Assembly (NCBI RefSeq): GCF_005250615.1
Contig: NZ_SULM01000011.1
Coordinates: forward strand, 1 to 64,000
Origin: Pseudomonas rhizoryzae
GTDB taxonomy: Bacteria; Pseudomonadota; Gammaproteobacteria; Pseudomonadales; Pseudomonadaceae
Direction of reading: 5' to 3'
Length of the DNA: 64,000 bases
Shown here: piece by piece, positions 53,115-62,642 of the stretch
Position numbering within the stretch: the stretch's first letter is position 1
Layout: each line of letters begins with the position of its first letter
Translations under genes and position numbers: made by a program
Notes under the pieces: model-generated
The model's database searches: none
Seen by the model: the letters and a program-made list of their open reading frames with translations, nothing else
Told to the model about the DNA's origin: nothing

Positions 53115-54521
53115 ATGCACAGTTCTTTCGCGTCCTCGGCCAAGGGCCGACGCGCCTTTTCCCTCACCCTGCTCGCCGGCGTGTTGGCGCTGGGCCTGCA
53201 GACCGCCCAGGCGCGCTCCAGCTTCGAAGCCCCCGATCCGGACTATCACGGCGAGATCAAGGCCAGCCCCGTCGCCGGTACCGCCATCCTGGCGGGCAGC
53301 GAGGTCACGCTGGAAGGTCGCGGCTTCAAGCCCGGCCAGCAGATCACCCTGTCCCGCGGCGGTGTGGCACTCAATCCCGACGCCGCCTACGTGGCCGATG
53401 CCCAAGGCAACTTCAAGGCGACCCTGCGCATTCCCGAAGATGCCGCCCCCGGCCAGCATCCCATCGTGGTCAGCACCGCCCAGCCCTCGGGCGCCGCGGT
53501 CTTCCCGCTCAAGGTCTCGCCGGTGGTGCCGTTGTCCGGTGCCGATGCCTATAGCCTCACCGCCGCCAAGCTGGTGCCTGGCCTGTACCAGGTGGGCATC
53601 AGCGCCAAGACCGGCGCCCTGTTCGTTACCTCCGCCGTGGGCCGGCCGCCGGTCAAGGTCTCGCAACTGCTCAAGCTCGATCCCAAGGACCTGTCCATCC
53701 AGCGCCAGATCACCCCGGCCGCCGCGCCAGGCGAAGACGCCGGTGTCTACGCCGTCTACGGCGTGGGCGTGGACGACCGCAACGGCACCGTCTGGACCAC
53801 CAACACCCGGCAGAACACCGTGGCGGTCTATCGCCAGAGCGACCTGGGCCTGGTCAAGCAATTCGAACCCGGCATCGTGCCCCATGCCCATACCGTGGTG
53901 ATCGACGAAAAACTCGACCGCGCCTTCGCCTCGGCGGCCATCACGCCGGACATCATCAGCTTCGACACCAAGACCCCGGCCGTGCGCAAGCGCATCGCCA
54001 TCGACTCGGGCGTGCGCGGCGAGCAGTTCGCCGTGATCGGCCTGTACCTGGACCCGGCGGTGCACAAGCTCTACGCCATCAGCCTGAAAACCAACGAAGC
54101 CGCGGTGATCGACGCCAAGGCCGAGCAGGTCGAGAAGGTCTTCCCGATCCAGGGCGCCAAGACCCCCATGAGCGTGGCCCACGATCCCAAGACCGATCGC
54201 CTGTTCATCGCCGCCCAGGGCAGCGACAACCTGCTGATCGTCGACGCCAAGACCGGCCAGACCCTGCACAACGTCACCACCGGCGCCGGGGCGCTGAACG
54301 TGGTCTTCGATCCGGTCAAGCGCCTGGCCTACGTCACCAACCGCGGCGCCGGCACCCTGACCGTGGTCGATCCGGACGGCAACATCAAGGCCAACCTGGA
54401 GCTGGGCACCTATCCCAACCACGCGGTGGTGGATGGCAAGGGCGTGGTCTACGCCGTGAACAAGGCCAAGGGGCAGGATGATGCCGAAGGGGATCGGATT
54501 ACACGGGTAGTGGCCAAGTAA
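53115..54521 (+). CDS. YncE-like periplasmic beta-propeller protein
   Basis: A 468-residue exported protein: a signal peptide (about 1-34, TLLAGVLALGLQTAQA), an Ig-like domain (about 45-140, ILAGSEVTLEGRGFKPGQQI), then a YVTN/NHL-type seven-bladed propeller (about 150-468). The blades show VYGVGVDDRNGTVWTTNTRQ, PHAHTVVIDEKLDRAFASAA, MSVAHDPKTDRLFIAAQGSD and LAYVTNRGAGTLTVVDPDGN. The related YncE binds DNA and is iron-regulated in E. coli; the role is undefined. Its position after the pqq genes may be coincidental. Confidence 0.85.
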   Translation: MHSSFASSAKGRRAFSLTLLAGVLALGLQTAQARSSFEAPDPDYHGEIKASPVAGTAILAGSEVTLEGRGFKPGQQITLSRGGVALNPDAAYVADAQGNFKATLRIPEDAAPGQHPIVVSTAQPSGAAVFPLKVSPVVPLSGADAYSLTAAKLVPGLYQVGISAKTGALFVTSAVGRPPVKVSQLLKLDPKDLSIQRQITPAAAPGEDAGVYAVYGVGVDDRNGTVWTTNTRQNTVAVYRQSDLGLVKQFEPGIVPHAHTVVIDEKLDRAFASAAITPDIISFDTKTPAVRKRIAIDSGVRGEQFAVIGLYLDPAVHKLYAISLKTNEAAVIDAKAEQVEKVFPIQGAKTPMSVAHDPKTDRLFIAAQGSDNLLIVDAKTGQTLHNVTTGAGALNVVFDPVKRLAYVTNRGAGTLTVVDPDGNIKANLELGTYPNHAVVDGKGVVYAVNKAKGQDDAEGDRITRVVAK

Positions 54522-54567
54522 GAGGCCTGCAGCCTCTGACTTGAGTTGGGGGCTGCTTTCGGCTTTC

Positions 54568-55372
54568 GTAGGTTGGGTTGAGCGTAGCGAAGCCCAACAG
54601 TGAGCGGAGTTGCCTTAGCTGGTTATCGAGTACTTTGACGCTTTTTGTTTCGCCCACCCGGGCGAGTTACTTTTTGCATTCGCCAAAAAAGTAACCAAAA
54701 ACGCTTGCCCCACCATCCGGCCTTCCGCTTCGCTCCAGGTCCGCTCACACCAGCGCCGTTCCGGGGTCGGTCTACACGGGCCGTCCATGGCCCGTTAGGC
54801 CTCTCGCCGCATCCATGCGGCTCGACCCACTCCACGACGCTGGCGTTCGCCCTCCTGAACGGGGCGATTCGCCAGCCTGAAAGTGTTGGTTGAATAACCC
54901 GTAACCCGTAGCGTGGACAACGGCGAAGCCTTATCCACTGATGGCTTAGATGCCCGCCTGTGGAAAACGCTGCGCGGTTTTCCACGCTACGAACCGCTAT
55001 GGGTTCTCCCTGAAAACACGAACTCCCAGGCTGGCACCCCGCCCCGTCAGTGAGGCCGAGTGCAGGTGTCGCGGAGGGGGATGCGAGGCAGGACGCCGAG
55101 CAAGGCGCGAGGGGCAGGAGGCCCCTTCGTGCCGTGCCCCTGGAGCGGCGCCGGAGCGAGGGGACCCGGAGCGTAGCGGAGGGCCGAACTGTTGGGGTGT
55201 GCTTTCTTTTGCTTACTTTTCTTTGCACAAGCAAAGAAAAGTGAGTCGCCGGCAAGGCGAAACAAGGACTATCAGCAACCTTAGATAAGCAGCTAGGGCA
55301 CCGCCAGCTAAAGCCAGGTATCAAGGGTCAACCACGCCTCGTTGGGCTTCGCTAACGCTCAACCCAACCTAC
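54568..55372. repeat. ~800-bp composite nested inverted-repeat element, copy B
   Basis: The second copy of the element at 8372-9163, filling most of the 927-bp gap before pcaC. The outer GTAGGTTGGGTTGAGCG palindromes are intact here: 54568-54598, and inverted at 55341-55372 ending in CTAC. Inner TTGTTTCGCC..TTTTT ends with hairpins follow, then two GC-rich arms and a central REP pair (from 54907 GTAGCGTGGACAACGG to 54991 CTAC). The right arm matches copy A almost base for base by eye, with a few indels. No coding signal is convincing. Confidence 0.9.
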
Positions 55373-55448
55373 GCCTACCCCCACAAACCACAACGCCCGC
55401 CAAATCCAACCCGGCGGGCGTCATCCAAGGGGAGCAAGGGGAGAAAAC

Positions 55449-55844
55449 TCACCCCTCCAACGACTCCACCCCCAACTCATCCCACACCGCCTCCGCCAGA
55501 TGGAAGGTGGCATTGGCCGCCGGGATGCCGCAGTAGATGGCACTCTGCATGATCACCTCCTTGATCTCGTCCCGCGTCACCCCGTTGTTGCGCGCAGCGC
55601 GCAGGTGCAGGCGCAGTTCGCCCTCGCGGTTCATGCCGATCAGCATGGCGATGGTGATCAGGCTGCGGGTGTGCCGCGGCAGGCCCGGGCGGGTCCAGAT
55701 GTCGCCCCAGGCGTGGCGGGTGATCATCTCCTGGAATTCTTCGTTGAAGGGCGTCAGCTTTTCCAGGCTGCGGTCGACGTGGGCATCGCCCAGGACCGCG
55801 CGACGGACCTGCATGCCGGCGGCGTAACGTTCTTTCTCGTCCAA
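55449..55844 (-). CDS. pcaC: 4-carboxymuconolactone decarboxylase
   Basis: A 131-residue enzyme converting 4-carboxymuconolactone to 3-oxoadipate enol-lactone. It has the AhpD/CMD-like core WTRPGLPRHTRSLITIAMLI, the helix GELRLHLRAARNNGVTRDEI and IYCGIPAANATFHLAEAVWD. The length is that of a stand-alone PcaC, so it is not the PcaL fusion. Last gene of the pca operon; 11 nt after pcaD. Confidence 0.95.
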   Translation of the reverse strand: MDEKERYAAGMQVRRAVLGDAHVDRSLEKLTPFNEEFQEMITRHAWGDIWTRPGLPRHTRSLITIAMLIGMNREGELRLHLRAARNNGVTRDEIKEVIMQSAIYCGIPAANATFHLAEAVWDELGVESLEG

Positions 55845-55855
55845 GATCGACTCCT

Positions 55856-56644
55856 TTAGGCGCTGAGGAAGGTCAGCACGCGCTGGGTGAAGGCGTCGCC
55901 CATCTGCACATTGGATAGATGGGCAGCGGGGAACTCGACGTACTCGGCGCCGGGGATGCGCTCCTGCAGGAAGCGCCCGTCGGCCGGGGTGGTCACGGCG
56001 TCATGGGTGCCGGCGACGATCAGCGTCGGGGCGCGGACGGCGTCCAGCACCTCGCGGAAGTCGGCATCACGCACCGCCGCGCAGTTGGCCGCGTAGCCCT
56101 GGGGCGAGGTGCTGGCGAGCATGGCGACGATACGGTCGACCTTCTCCGGTTCGGCGCTGGCGAAGTCGGGAGTGAACCAGCGGCCGATGGAGGCATCGCG
56201 CAGGTCGCGCATGGCCTGCTCGCCGCCAGCTTCCACGGTCTGGATGCGGGTGTTCCACACCTCGGGGGTGCCGATCTTGGCGCCGGTGTTGCACAGCACC
56301 AGGCGGGTGACCCGCTCGGGGGCGTTGATGCCCAGCCACTGGCCGATGGAGCCGCCCATGGACAGGCCGCAGAAGGCGAATCGCTCGATGCCCAGGGCAT
56401 CGGCCAGGGCCAGGACGTCACGGCCGTTCTGGTCCATGCGATAGGGGCCGGGCGTTACCAGGGAGGCGCCGTGGCCGCGGGTGTCGTAGCGCAGCAGGCG
56501 GAATCTCTCGCTGAAAGCCGCGGCCTGGTCGTCCCACATGGCCAGGTTGGTGCCCAGGGAGTTGGACAGGATCAGCACCGGAGCGCCCTCGGGGCCCTCC
56601 AGCTGGTAGTTCAGGTCGCCATCGGCGAGACGTACGCTGGGCAT
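55856..56644 (-). CDS. pcaD: 3-oxoadipate enol-lactonase
   Basis: A 262-residue alpha/beta hydrolase opening the enol-lactone to 3-oxoadipate. The nucleophile elbow is CGLSMGGSIG (Ser about residue 105), with YDTRGHGASL earlier, the acid region LIVAGTHDAVTTPADGRF and the His in PAAHLSNVQMG near the end. It is 16 nt after pcaB and 11 nt before pcaC. Confidence 0.95.
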   Translation of the reverse strand: MPSVRLADGDLNYQLEGPEGAPVLILSNSLGTNLAMWDDQAAAFSERFRLLRYDTRGHGASLVTPGPYRMDQNGRDVLALADALGIERFAFCGLSMGGSIGQWLGINAPERVTRLVLCNTGAKIGTPEVWNTRIQTVEAGGEQAMRDLRDASIGRWFTPDFASAEPEKVDRIVAMLASTSPQGYAANCAAVRDADFREVLDAVRAPTLIVAGTHDAVTTPADGRFLQERIPGAEYVEFPAAHLSNVQMGDAFTQRVLTFLSA

Positions 56645-56660
56645 CAGGCAGTCCTCTTGT

Positions 56661-58019
56661 CTAGGGATGGGAAAGCAGGGTCTGGTGTTCGGCCAGGGCG
56701 CGGGCCACCCAGGCCCGGGCCTGCCCCTGGTAATGGGCGGGGTCCAGCAATCGATCCAGCTCGGCGCTGGAGAGTTCGGCGGTCACCTCGGGGGTGTCGC
56801 CCAGGACCTGGCGCAGGTGGCGACCTTCCTGGACGGCGCGCTTGCAGCTCTGCTCCACCAGGTGGTGGGCGGCCTCGCGGCCCAGGCGGCCGGCCAGGGC
56901 GATGCTCACCGCCTCGGCCAGCACCAGGCCGTGGGTCAGTTCCAGGTTGGCCTGCATGCGTGCGGCGTCCACTTCCAGGCCGACTACGATGGCCTGGGCC
57001 TGTTGCAGGGCGCCGGAGACCAGGCAGAAGAGTTCCGGCAGGGTTTCCCACTCGGCGTGCCAGAGGCCGAGGCTGCGCTCGTGCTCCTGGGGCATGGCGG
57101 AAAACAGGGTGCTGACCAGCCCCGGCGCGCGGGTGGCGGCGGCGATCAGCACGGCCGCGCCGACCGGATTGCGCTTGTGCGGCATGGTGGACGAGCCACC
57201 CTTGCCCGGCGCCGAGGGCTCGAAGACCTCGGCGGCCTCGGTCTGCATCAACAGCGACAGGTCGCGCCCCAGCTTGCCCAGGCTGCCGGCCACCAGGCCG
57301 AGCCAGGCGCCGACCTCGGCCAGGCGATCACGCTGGGTGTGCCAGGGCTGCTCCGGCAGGCTCAGTTCCAGTTCACGAGCCAGCGCCTCGGCTACCGGCA
57401 GGGCCTCATCGCCCAGGGCGGCCAGGCTGCCCGAGGCGCCGCCGAATTGCAGTACCAGTACCCGCGGCCGCAACTCGGCCAGGCGCTGGCGATGACGGGT
57501 GATGGCGCCCAATACCCCGGCCAGCTTCATGCCCAGGGTCACCGGCGTTGCGTGTTGCAGCCAGGTCCGGCCGGCCAACACGGTGCCGGCATGGTGCTCG
57601 GCCTGCGCGGCGAGGGCGTCGGCCAGGGCAGCCAGGTCGCTATCCAGCAGCTCCAGCGCCTCGCGGACCTGCAGCACCAGTCCGCTGTCCATGGCGTCCT
57701 GGCTGGTAGCGCCACGGTGCACATGACGCTCGGCCTCGGGGTCCTGGGCGGCGATCTGCCGGCCGAGGGCTTTGACCAGGGGGATGGCCGAATTACCAGC
57801 GCTGACCACGGCGCGGGCCAACTCGGTCGCATCGTAGAGCTCGGCGCGGCAGGCGGCGGCGATGGGCGCCACCGCCGTCTCCGGGATCACCCCCACCGCG
57901 GCCTCGGCGCGCGCCAGGGCCGCTTCGAAGTCCAGCATGCCCTGCAGTCGGCCCCGGTCGCAGAACACCGCGCGCATGGCGGCGCTGGTGAAGTAGGCAT
58001 CGAACAGCAGGTTGGACAT
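56661..58019 (-). CDS. pcaB: 3-carboxy-cis,cis-muconate cycloisomerase
   Basis: A 452-residue member of the fumarase/aspartase superfamily. The signature GKGGSSTMPHKRNPVGAAVL holds the catalytic Ser loop; HRGATSQDAMDSGL and RTWLQHATPVTLGMKLAG are also typical. Its start is MSNLLFDAYFTSAAMR (58019); a longer open frame upstream runs through the intercistronic spacer. It cyclises 3-carboxymuconate to 4-carboxymuconolactone. Confidence 0.95.
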   Translation of the reverse strand: MSNLLFDAYFTSAAMRAVFCDRGRLQGMLDFEAALARAEAAVGVIPETAVAPIAAACRAELYDATELARAVVSAGNSAIPLVKALGRQIAAQDPEAERHVHRGATSQDAMDSGLVLQVREALELLDSDLAALADALAAQAEHHAGTVLAGRTWLQHATPVTLGMKLAGVLGAITRHRQRLAELRPRVLVLQFGGASGSLAALGDEALPVAEALARELELSLPEQPWHTQRDRLAEVGAWLGLVAGSLGKLGRDLSLLMQTEAAEVFEPSAPGKGGSSTMPHKRNPVGAAVLIAAATRAPGLVSTLFSAMPQEHERSLGLWHAEWETLPELFCLVSGALQQAQAIVVGLEVDAARMQANLELTHGLVLAEAVSIALAGRLGREAAHHLVEQSCKRAVQEGRHLRQVLGDTPEVTAELSSAELDRLLDPAHYQGQARAWVARALAEHQTLLSHP

Positions 58020-58136
58020 GGGGAGCTCCTCAAGTGGCGGGGCGGCCAACAAAGCGTAGCGAGCGGTTGTCAGGCGGGTGCGCGCGGCGCGCAGGAACCG
58101 CAGTGTACGAGTGGTACATGAGGATTCCGAGCACTG

Positions 58137-58157
58137 CACGCGTCCGCCTGGCGGACG
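58137..58157 (-). other. hairpin between pcaT and pcaB
   Basis: CGCGTCCG (58137-58144) pairs with CGGACGCG (58150-58157) across 5 nt. There is no T-run, so it probably marks processing or stability rather than termination. It lies in the 161-bp pcaT-pcaB spacer. Confidence 0.5.
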
Positions 58158-58180
58158 CGCAGTAGGTTTGTTGGTCGCTC

Positions 58181-59473
58181 CTAGTGATCGTGATGCAGGT
58201 AGGTGGCCTGCCGCGGCAGCCGCAGGCTGACCAGGAAGGCCACCGCCAGCATCACCGAGACGTAGATATAGAAGACTTCCTCGTGACCCTGGGTCTTGAA
58301 GCTCAGGGCGACGAATTCCGCCGAGCCGCCGAACAGGGCATTGGCCACCGCATAGGACAGCCCCACGCCGAGGGCGCGCACCTCGGGCGGGAACATCTCC
58401 GCCTTCACCAGGCCGCTGATGGAGGTGTAGAGGCTGATGATGGCCATGGCCAGGCAGATCAGCAAAAAGGCCACGAAGGGACTCTGGACGTTGGCCAGGG
58501 CGGTGAGGATCGGCCAGGTACCGAGGGCCCCAAGGGCACCGAACAGCAGCATGGAGGCGCGCCGACCGATGCGGTCGGAGAGCATGCCGAACAGCGGCTG
58601 CATGATCATGAAGACGAACAGGGCACAGGTCATCACGCCACTGGCGGTCTTGGCGTCCATGCCACTGGTGTTGACCAGGTACTTCTGCATGTAGGTGGTG
58701 AAGGTATAGAAGATCAGCGAGCCACCGGCGGTGTAGCCGAGCACGGTGAAGAAGGCTGCCTTATGGTTCCTGAACAGGCCCCCCAGGGTGCCGGCTTCCT
58801 TGTTGGCGCGGCTTTCGGCGGTGGTGGTCTCTTCCAGCGAACGACGCAGGAACAGCGAGATCACCGCGGCGGCGGCACCGACCAGGAAGGGAATCCGCCA
58901 GCCCCAGGCGCGCAGGTCGGCGTCGCTGAGCACCTGCTGCAGGATCACCACCACCAGCACCGCCAGCAACTGGCCGCCGATCAGGGTGACGTATTGGAAG
59001 GAGGCGAAGAAGCCGCGCTGACCGCGCAGGGCCACCTCGCTCATGTAGGTGGCGGTGGTGCCGTATTCACCGCCCACCGAGATGCCCTGCAGCAGTCGCG
59101 CGAGCAACAGCAGCGCGGGCGCAGCGACGCCGATGCTGGCGTAGGTGGGCAGGCAGGCGATGCCCAGGGAGCCGGCGCCCATCATCAGGATGGAGATGAC
59201 CATGGAGGTGCGCCGGCCGTACTTGTCGGCGATGCGGCCGAAGATCCAGCCCCCGATAGGGCGCATGAGAAAGCCCGCGGCGAACACCCCGGCGGTATTG
59301 AGCAACTGCACGGTGGGGTCGCTCTTCGGGAAGAAGGCGGCGGCGAAATAGATGGAGCAGAAGGCGTAGACGTAGAAGTCGAACCATTCCACCAGGTTGC
59401 CGGAGGAAGCCCCGACGATGGCGAAGATGCGCTTCTTGCGCTCCTCGAAGGTGTAATGCGGGCGAGTGCTCAT
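58181..59473 (-). CDS. pcaT: MFS transporter of the pca operon (PcaT-like)
   Basis: A 430-residue, 12-helix major facilitator of the alpha-ketoglutarate permease group: N-terminal [20 protein letters not shown], motif [31 protein letters not shown], and motif A repeat [13 protein letters not shown]. PcaT is described as the uptake system for 3-oxoadipate or related dicarboxylates in P. putida; the assignment rests mainly on position between pcaF and pcaB. A 27-bp-stem REP hairpin separates it from pcaF upstream. Confidence 0.88.
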   Translation of the reverse strand: MSTRPHYTFEERKKRIFAIVGASSGNLVEWFDFYVYAFCSIYFAAAFFPKSDPTVQLLNTAGVFAAGFLMRPIGGWIFGRIADKYGRRTSMVISILMMGAGSLGIACLPTYASIGVAAPALLLLARLLQGISVGGEYGTTATYMSEVALRGQRGFFASFQYVTLIGGQLLAVLVVVILQQVLSDADLRAWGWRIPFLVGAAAAVISLFLRRSLEETTTAESRANKEAGTLGGLFRNHKAAFFTVLGYTAGGSLIFYTFTTYMQKYLVNTSGMDAKTASGVMTCALFVFMIMQPLFGMLSDRIGRRASMLLFGALGALGTWPILTALANVQSPFVAFLLICLAMAIISLYTSISGLVKAEMFPPEVRALGVGLSYAVANALFGGSAEFVALSFKTQGHEEVFYIYVSVMLAVAFLVSLRLPRQATYLHHDH

Positions 59474-59632
59474 GGGAATCCTTAGTTATAGGTATGGATG
59501 GACGGGAGACAGACTACCGCCATCGGACTCTGGGAGACACACGCGGTTACAGGTGGTGTGGGCATCGATTGGGATAAAGGTAGGTAGTGTTAGGGCAGCT
59601 CATCGAGTCAAAGGCTCTGTGATCGGGGCTGA

Positions 59633-59691
59633 CCATCGCGGCCATGGGCCGCTCCTACACCAGCTGTAGGAGCGGCCCATGGCCGCGATGG
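59633..59691. repeat. perfect 27-bp-stem palindrome inside the pca operon
   Basis: The left arm (59633-59659, starting CCATCGCGGCCATGGG) pairs without mismatch with the right arm (59665-59691), loop CCAGC. The GGAGCGG..CCGCTCC core with GTAG is the abundant Pseudomonas REP type. It lies in the 243-bp spacer between pcaF and pcaT, so it is transcribed with the operon. Confidence 0.9.
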
Positions 59692-59716
59692 CCGAGATAA
59701 GACCGGAACGCAAAAC

Positions 59717-60931
59717 CTAAACCGAATCCACCCGCTCCACCGCCAACGCCAAGCCCTGGCCGACGCCCACGCACATGGTGGCGAGGCCCAGGCGGCCGCC
59801 GGTCTTCTCCAGGTGGTGCACCGCGGTGAGCACCAGGCGGTTGCCGCTCATGCCCAGGGGATGGCCCAGGGCGATGGCACCGCCGTTGGGATTGACCTTG
59901 GGACTGTCGTCGGCCACGCCCAACTCACGCAGTACCGCCAGGCCCTGGGCGGCGAAGGCTTCGTTGAGTTCGATGACATCGAAGGCGTCGATGGAAAGGT
60001 CCAGTTGCTTGAGTAGCTTGCGCACCGCCGGGGTCGGGCCGACGCCCATGATGCGCGGCGCTACCCCGCCGCTGGCCATGCCCAGAACCTTGGCACGCGG
60101 CGTGAGACCGTGCTTCTTCACGGCTTCCGCCGAGGCCAGGATGATGGCCGAAGCGCCATCATTGAGGCCCGAGGCGTTGCCGGCGGTGACGGTCTTGTCC
60201 GGTCCATTGACCGGCTTGAGCTTGGCCAGGCCGTCGGCGGTGGTGTCCGGACGCGGATGCTCGTCCTGCGCCACCACCACGTCGCCCTTCTTGCCCTTGA
60301 TGGTCACCGGGACGATTTCCTCGGCGTAGTAACCGGATTCCTGGGCCGCGGCGGCGCGTTGCTGGCTGCGCAGGCCGAAGGCGTCCTGGTCGGCGCGACT
60401 GACGCCATAGTCAGCGGCGACGTTGTCCCCGGTGACCGGCATGCTGTCGACGCCATAGGCTTCCTTCAGCGCCGGATTGACGAAGCGCCAGCCCAGGGTG
60501 GTGTCTTCCAGCTTCTGGCCACGGCCGAAGGCGCTGTCGGCCTTGCCCATGACATAGGGCGCGCGGGTCATGGACTCCACGCCGGCGGCGATCACCAGAT
60601 CCATCTCACCCAGGGCGATGGCGCGATAGGCCTGGCCTACCGCTTCCATGCCCGAGGCGCAGAGGCGATTGAGAGTCACGCCCGGTACGGTTTCCGGCAA
60701 CCCCGACAGCAGCACCGCCATGCGCGCCACGTTGCGGTTGTCTTCGCCGGCCTGGTTGGCGCAGCCCATGAACACCTCGTCCACGGCCGTCCAGTCCACC
60801 TGCGGGTTGCGCTCCTGCAACGCCTTGAGCGGGATGGCTGCCAAGTCGTCGGCACGCACCGCGGACAGTCCGCCGTTGAGCCGGCCGATGGGCGTACGGA
60901 TGGCGTCGCAGATATAGACGGCGCGACTCAT
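59717..60931 (-). CDS. pcaF: 3-oxoadipyl-CoA thiolase
   Basis: A 404-residue thiolase giving acetyl-CoA and succinyl-CoA, the final step of the beta-ketoadipate pathway. The nucleophile Cys91 is in LNRLCASGMEAV; the C-terminal motifs GGAIALGHPLGMSG (His) and MCVGVGQG (Cys) complete the site. Its start overlaps the pcaJ stop by 4 bp (translational coupling). Confidence 0.95.
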   Translation of the reverse strand: MSRAVYICDAIRTPIGRLNGGLSAVRADDLAAIPLKALQERNPQVDWTAVDEVFMGCANQAGEDNRNVARMAVLLSGLPETVPGVTLNRLCASGMEAVGQAYRAIALGEMDLVIAAGVESMTRAPYVMGKADSAFGRGQKLEDTTLGWRFVNPALKEAYGVDSMPVTGDNVAADYGVSRADQDAFGLRSQQRAAAAQESGYYAEEIVPVTIKGKKGDVVVAQDEHPRPDTTADGLAKLKPVNGPDKTVTAGNASGLNDGASAIILASAEAVKKHGLTPRAKVLGMASGGVAPRIMGVGPTPAVRKLLKQLDLSIDAFDVIELNEAFAAQGLAVLRELGVADDSPKVNPNGGAIALGHPLGMSGNRLVLTAVHHLEKTGGRLGLATMCVGVGQGLALAVERVDSV

Positions 60932-61713
60932 TCCTCACCTCCCTTCTGGCCGCCATGGGCCGCCGCGGTGCGCGCCTGCAGATCGCGCAGCGCCTCGAGT
61001 TCAGTCGCGGTGGGCGCCTCGGTGGTGGCGACCTGGTCGGCGAAGCGGATGGCCCAGCCGGTAGCGGCCACCACCTGCTCGCGGGTCACCCCGGGATGCA
61101 GGGCGGTCACCACGAATTCGTTCGTCCCGGCTTCCGGCTCCATGATGCAGAGGTCGGTGATGATGGCGGTCGGGCCCTTGCCCGGCAGGCCCAGCTGCTG
61201 GCGATGATCGCCACCCTCGCCGTAGCCCACCGAGGTGATGAAGGCCAGCTTGTCGACGAAGCTGCGGTGCGACTGCTTGAGGATGATCAGCACCTCCTTG
61301 GCCGAGCCGGCGATCTCCGGCGCGCCGCCAGCCCCCGGCAGGCGGACCTTGGGCTGGTTATAGTCACCGATCACCGTGGTGTTGATGTTGCCGAAGCGGT
61401 CGACCTGGGCAGCACCGAGGAAGCCGACGTCGATGCGTCCGCCCTGCAACCAGTAGCGGAAGATCTCGCCAGTGGGCACCACGGTGTCGGCGGTCTCGGC
61501 CAGTTCGCCGTCACCGATGGACAGCGGCAGCACCGTGGGCTTGGCGCCGATGGGGCCGGATTCGTAGATCAGTACCACGTCCGGCGCATGGGTCAGGCGC
61601 GCCAGGTTCGCCGCGGTGGACGGCAGGCCGATGCCGACGAAGCAGACGCTGCCATTGCCGAGGCGGCGCGCGGCGGCCACGGTCATCATTTCATTGGTGG
61701 TGAAGTCGCTCAT
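60928..61713 (-). CDS. pcaJ: 3-oxoadipate CoA-transferase beta subunit
   Basis: A 261-residue subunit with the catalytic Glu in LIYESGPIGAKP and the family segments MTVAAARRLGNGSVCFVGIG and GVTREQVVAATGWAIRFAD. With PcaI it moves CoA from succinyl-CoA to 3-oxoadipate. Its start is 3 nt from the pcaI stop and it overlaps pcaF by 4 bp. Confidence 0.94.
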   Translation of the reverse strand: MSDFTTNEMMTVAAARRLGNGSVCFVGIGLPSTAANLARLTHAPDVVLIYESGPIGAKPTVLPLSIGDGELAETADTVVPTGEIFRYWLQGGRIDVGFLGAAQVDRFGNINTTVIGDYNQPKVRLPGAGGAPEIAGSAKEVLIILKQSHRSFVDKLAFITSVGYGEGGDHRQQLGLPGKGPTAIITDLCIMEPEAGTNEFVVTALHPGVTREQVVAATGWAIRFADQVATTEAPTATELEALRDLQARTAAAHGGQKGGEE

Positions 61714-61716
61714 GAT

Positions 61717-62565
61717 TCAGGCCTCCGCAGCCAGCTTCGCCTGGAAGGCGGCGAAGTCCGCGGTACCGCGGATGTAGGTGTCGATCCACTGGGTGAAGGT
61801 ATCGCGATCGCGGGCGATCGGATCCCAGGCCTGGTAGAAGCGGTTGTCGCGCTCGTAGTAGCCGTGGGCATAGGACGGATGCGCCCCGCCCGGCACCACG
61901 CAGACGGCGCTCAGCGCCCAGGTCGGCAGCACGCAGGCGTTCATCGGCGCCTGGAGATCGTCGACGATCTCTTCCACGGTGACGATGCAGCGCTGGGCGG
62001 CCAGGGCGGCTTCCTTCTGCACGCCGAGGATGCCCTGGATCAGCACGTTGCCCTGGCGGTCGGCCTTTTGCGCATGGATGACGGTGACGTCGGGACGCAC
62101 GCTGGGCACTGCGGCGAGTTTCTCGCCGGTGAAGGGGCACTCGATGAACTTGATGTCCGGGTTGACCTTGACCAGGTCCGAGCCCTGGTAACCGCGCAGC
62201 ACGGCGAACGGCAGGTTGGAGGCGCCGGCGACATAGGCGTTGGCCAGGGCCGCATGGCTGTGCTCGGAGATCTCCAGCTTGTGCGGCCAGCCCTTCTCCA
62301 CCGCATCGCGCAGGCGGTGCAGCGAGCCGACGCCGGGGTTGCCACCCCAGGAGAAGATCAGCCGCTTGGCGCAACCGGCGCCGATCAGCAGGTCATAGAC
62401 CAGGTCGGGTGTCATGCGCACCAAGGTTAGGTCGCGCCGGTTCTGGCGGATCAACTCGTGGGCGGCGGCGGTCGGGATGAGGTGGGTGAAGCCTTCGAGG
62501 GCGACGGTATCGCCATCGTGGACGAAGCGCTGGATGGCTTCGCTCAGGGACAGGATCTGGGCCAT
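61717..62565 (-). CDS. pcaI: 3-oxoadipate CoA-transferase alpha subunit
   Basis: A 282-residue alpha subunit: GDTVALEGFTHLIPTAAAHE, the glycine loop FSWGGNPGVGSLHRLRDAVE, and AHPSYAHGYYERDNRFYQAW. It is the first gene of the operon pcaIJFTBDC. I recall the same order in P. aeruginosa. PcaH/PcaG, PcaK and the regulator PcaR are not in the window. Confidence 0.94.
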   Translation of the reverse strand: MAQILSLSEAIQRFVHDGDTVALEGFTHLIPTAAAHELIRQNRRDLTLVRMTPDLVYDLLIGAGCAKRLIFSWGGNPGVGSLHRLRDAVEKGWPHKLEISEHSHAALANAYVAGASNLPFAVLRGYQGSDLVKVNPDIKFIECPFTGEKLAAVPSVRPDVTVIHAQKADRQGNVLIQGILGVQKEAALAAQRCIVTVEEIVDDLQAPMNACVLPTWALSAVCVVPGGAHPSYAHGYYERDNRFYQAWDPIARDRDTFTQWIDTYIRGTADFAAFQAKLAAEA

Positions 62566-62642
62566 GGATTGTCGACTCGCGTCTTGTTATCGGCGCCGCC
62601 CGGTGCGGCGGTCTGGAGTCAGACTACAAAGCCCCAGCGCCT

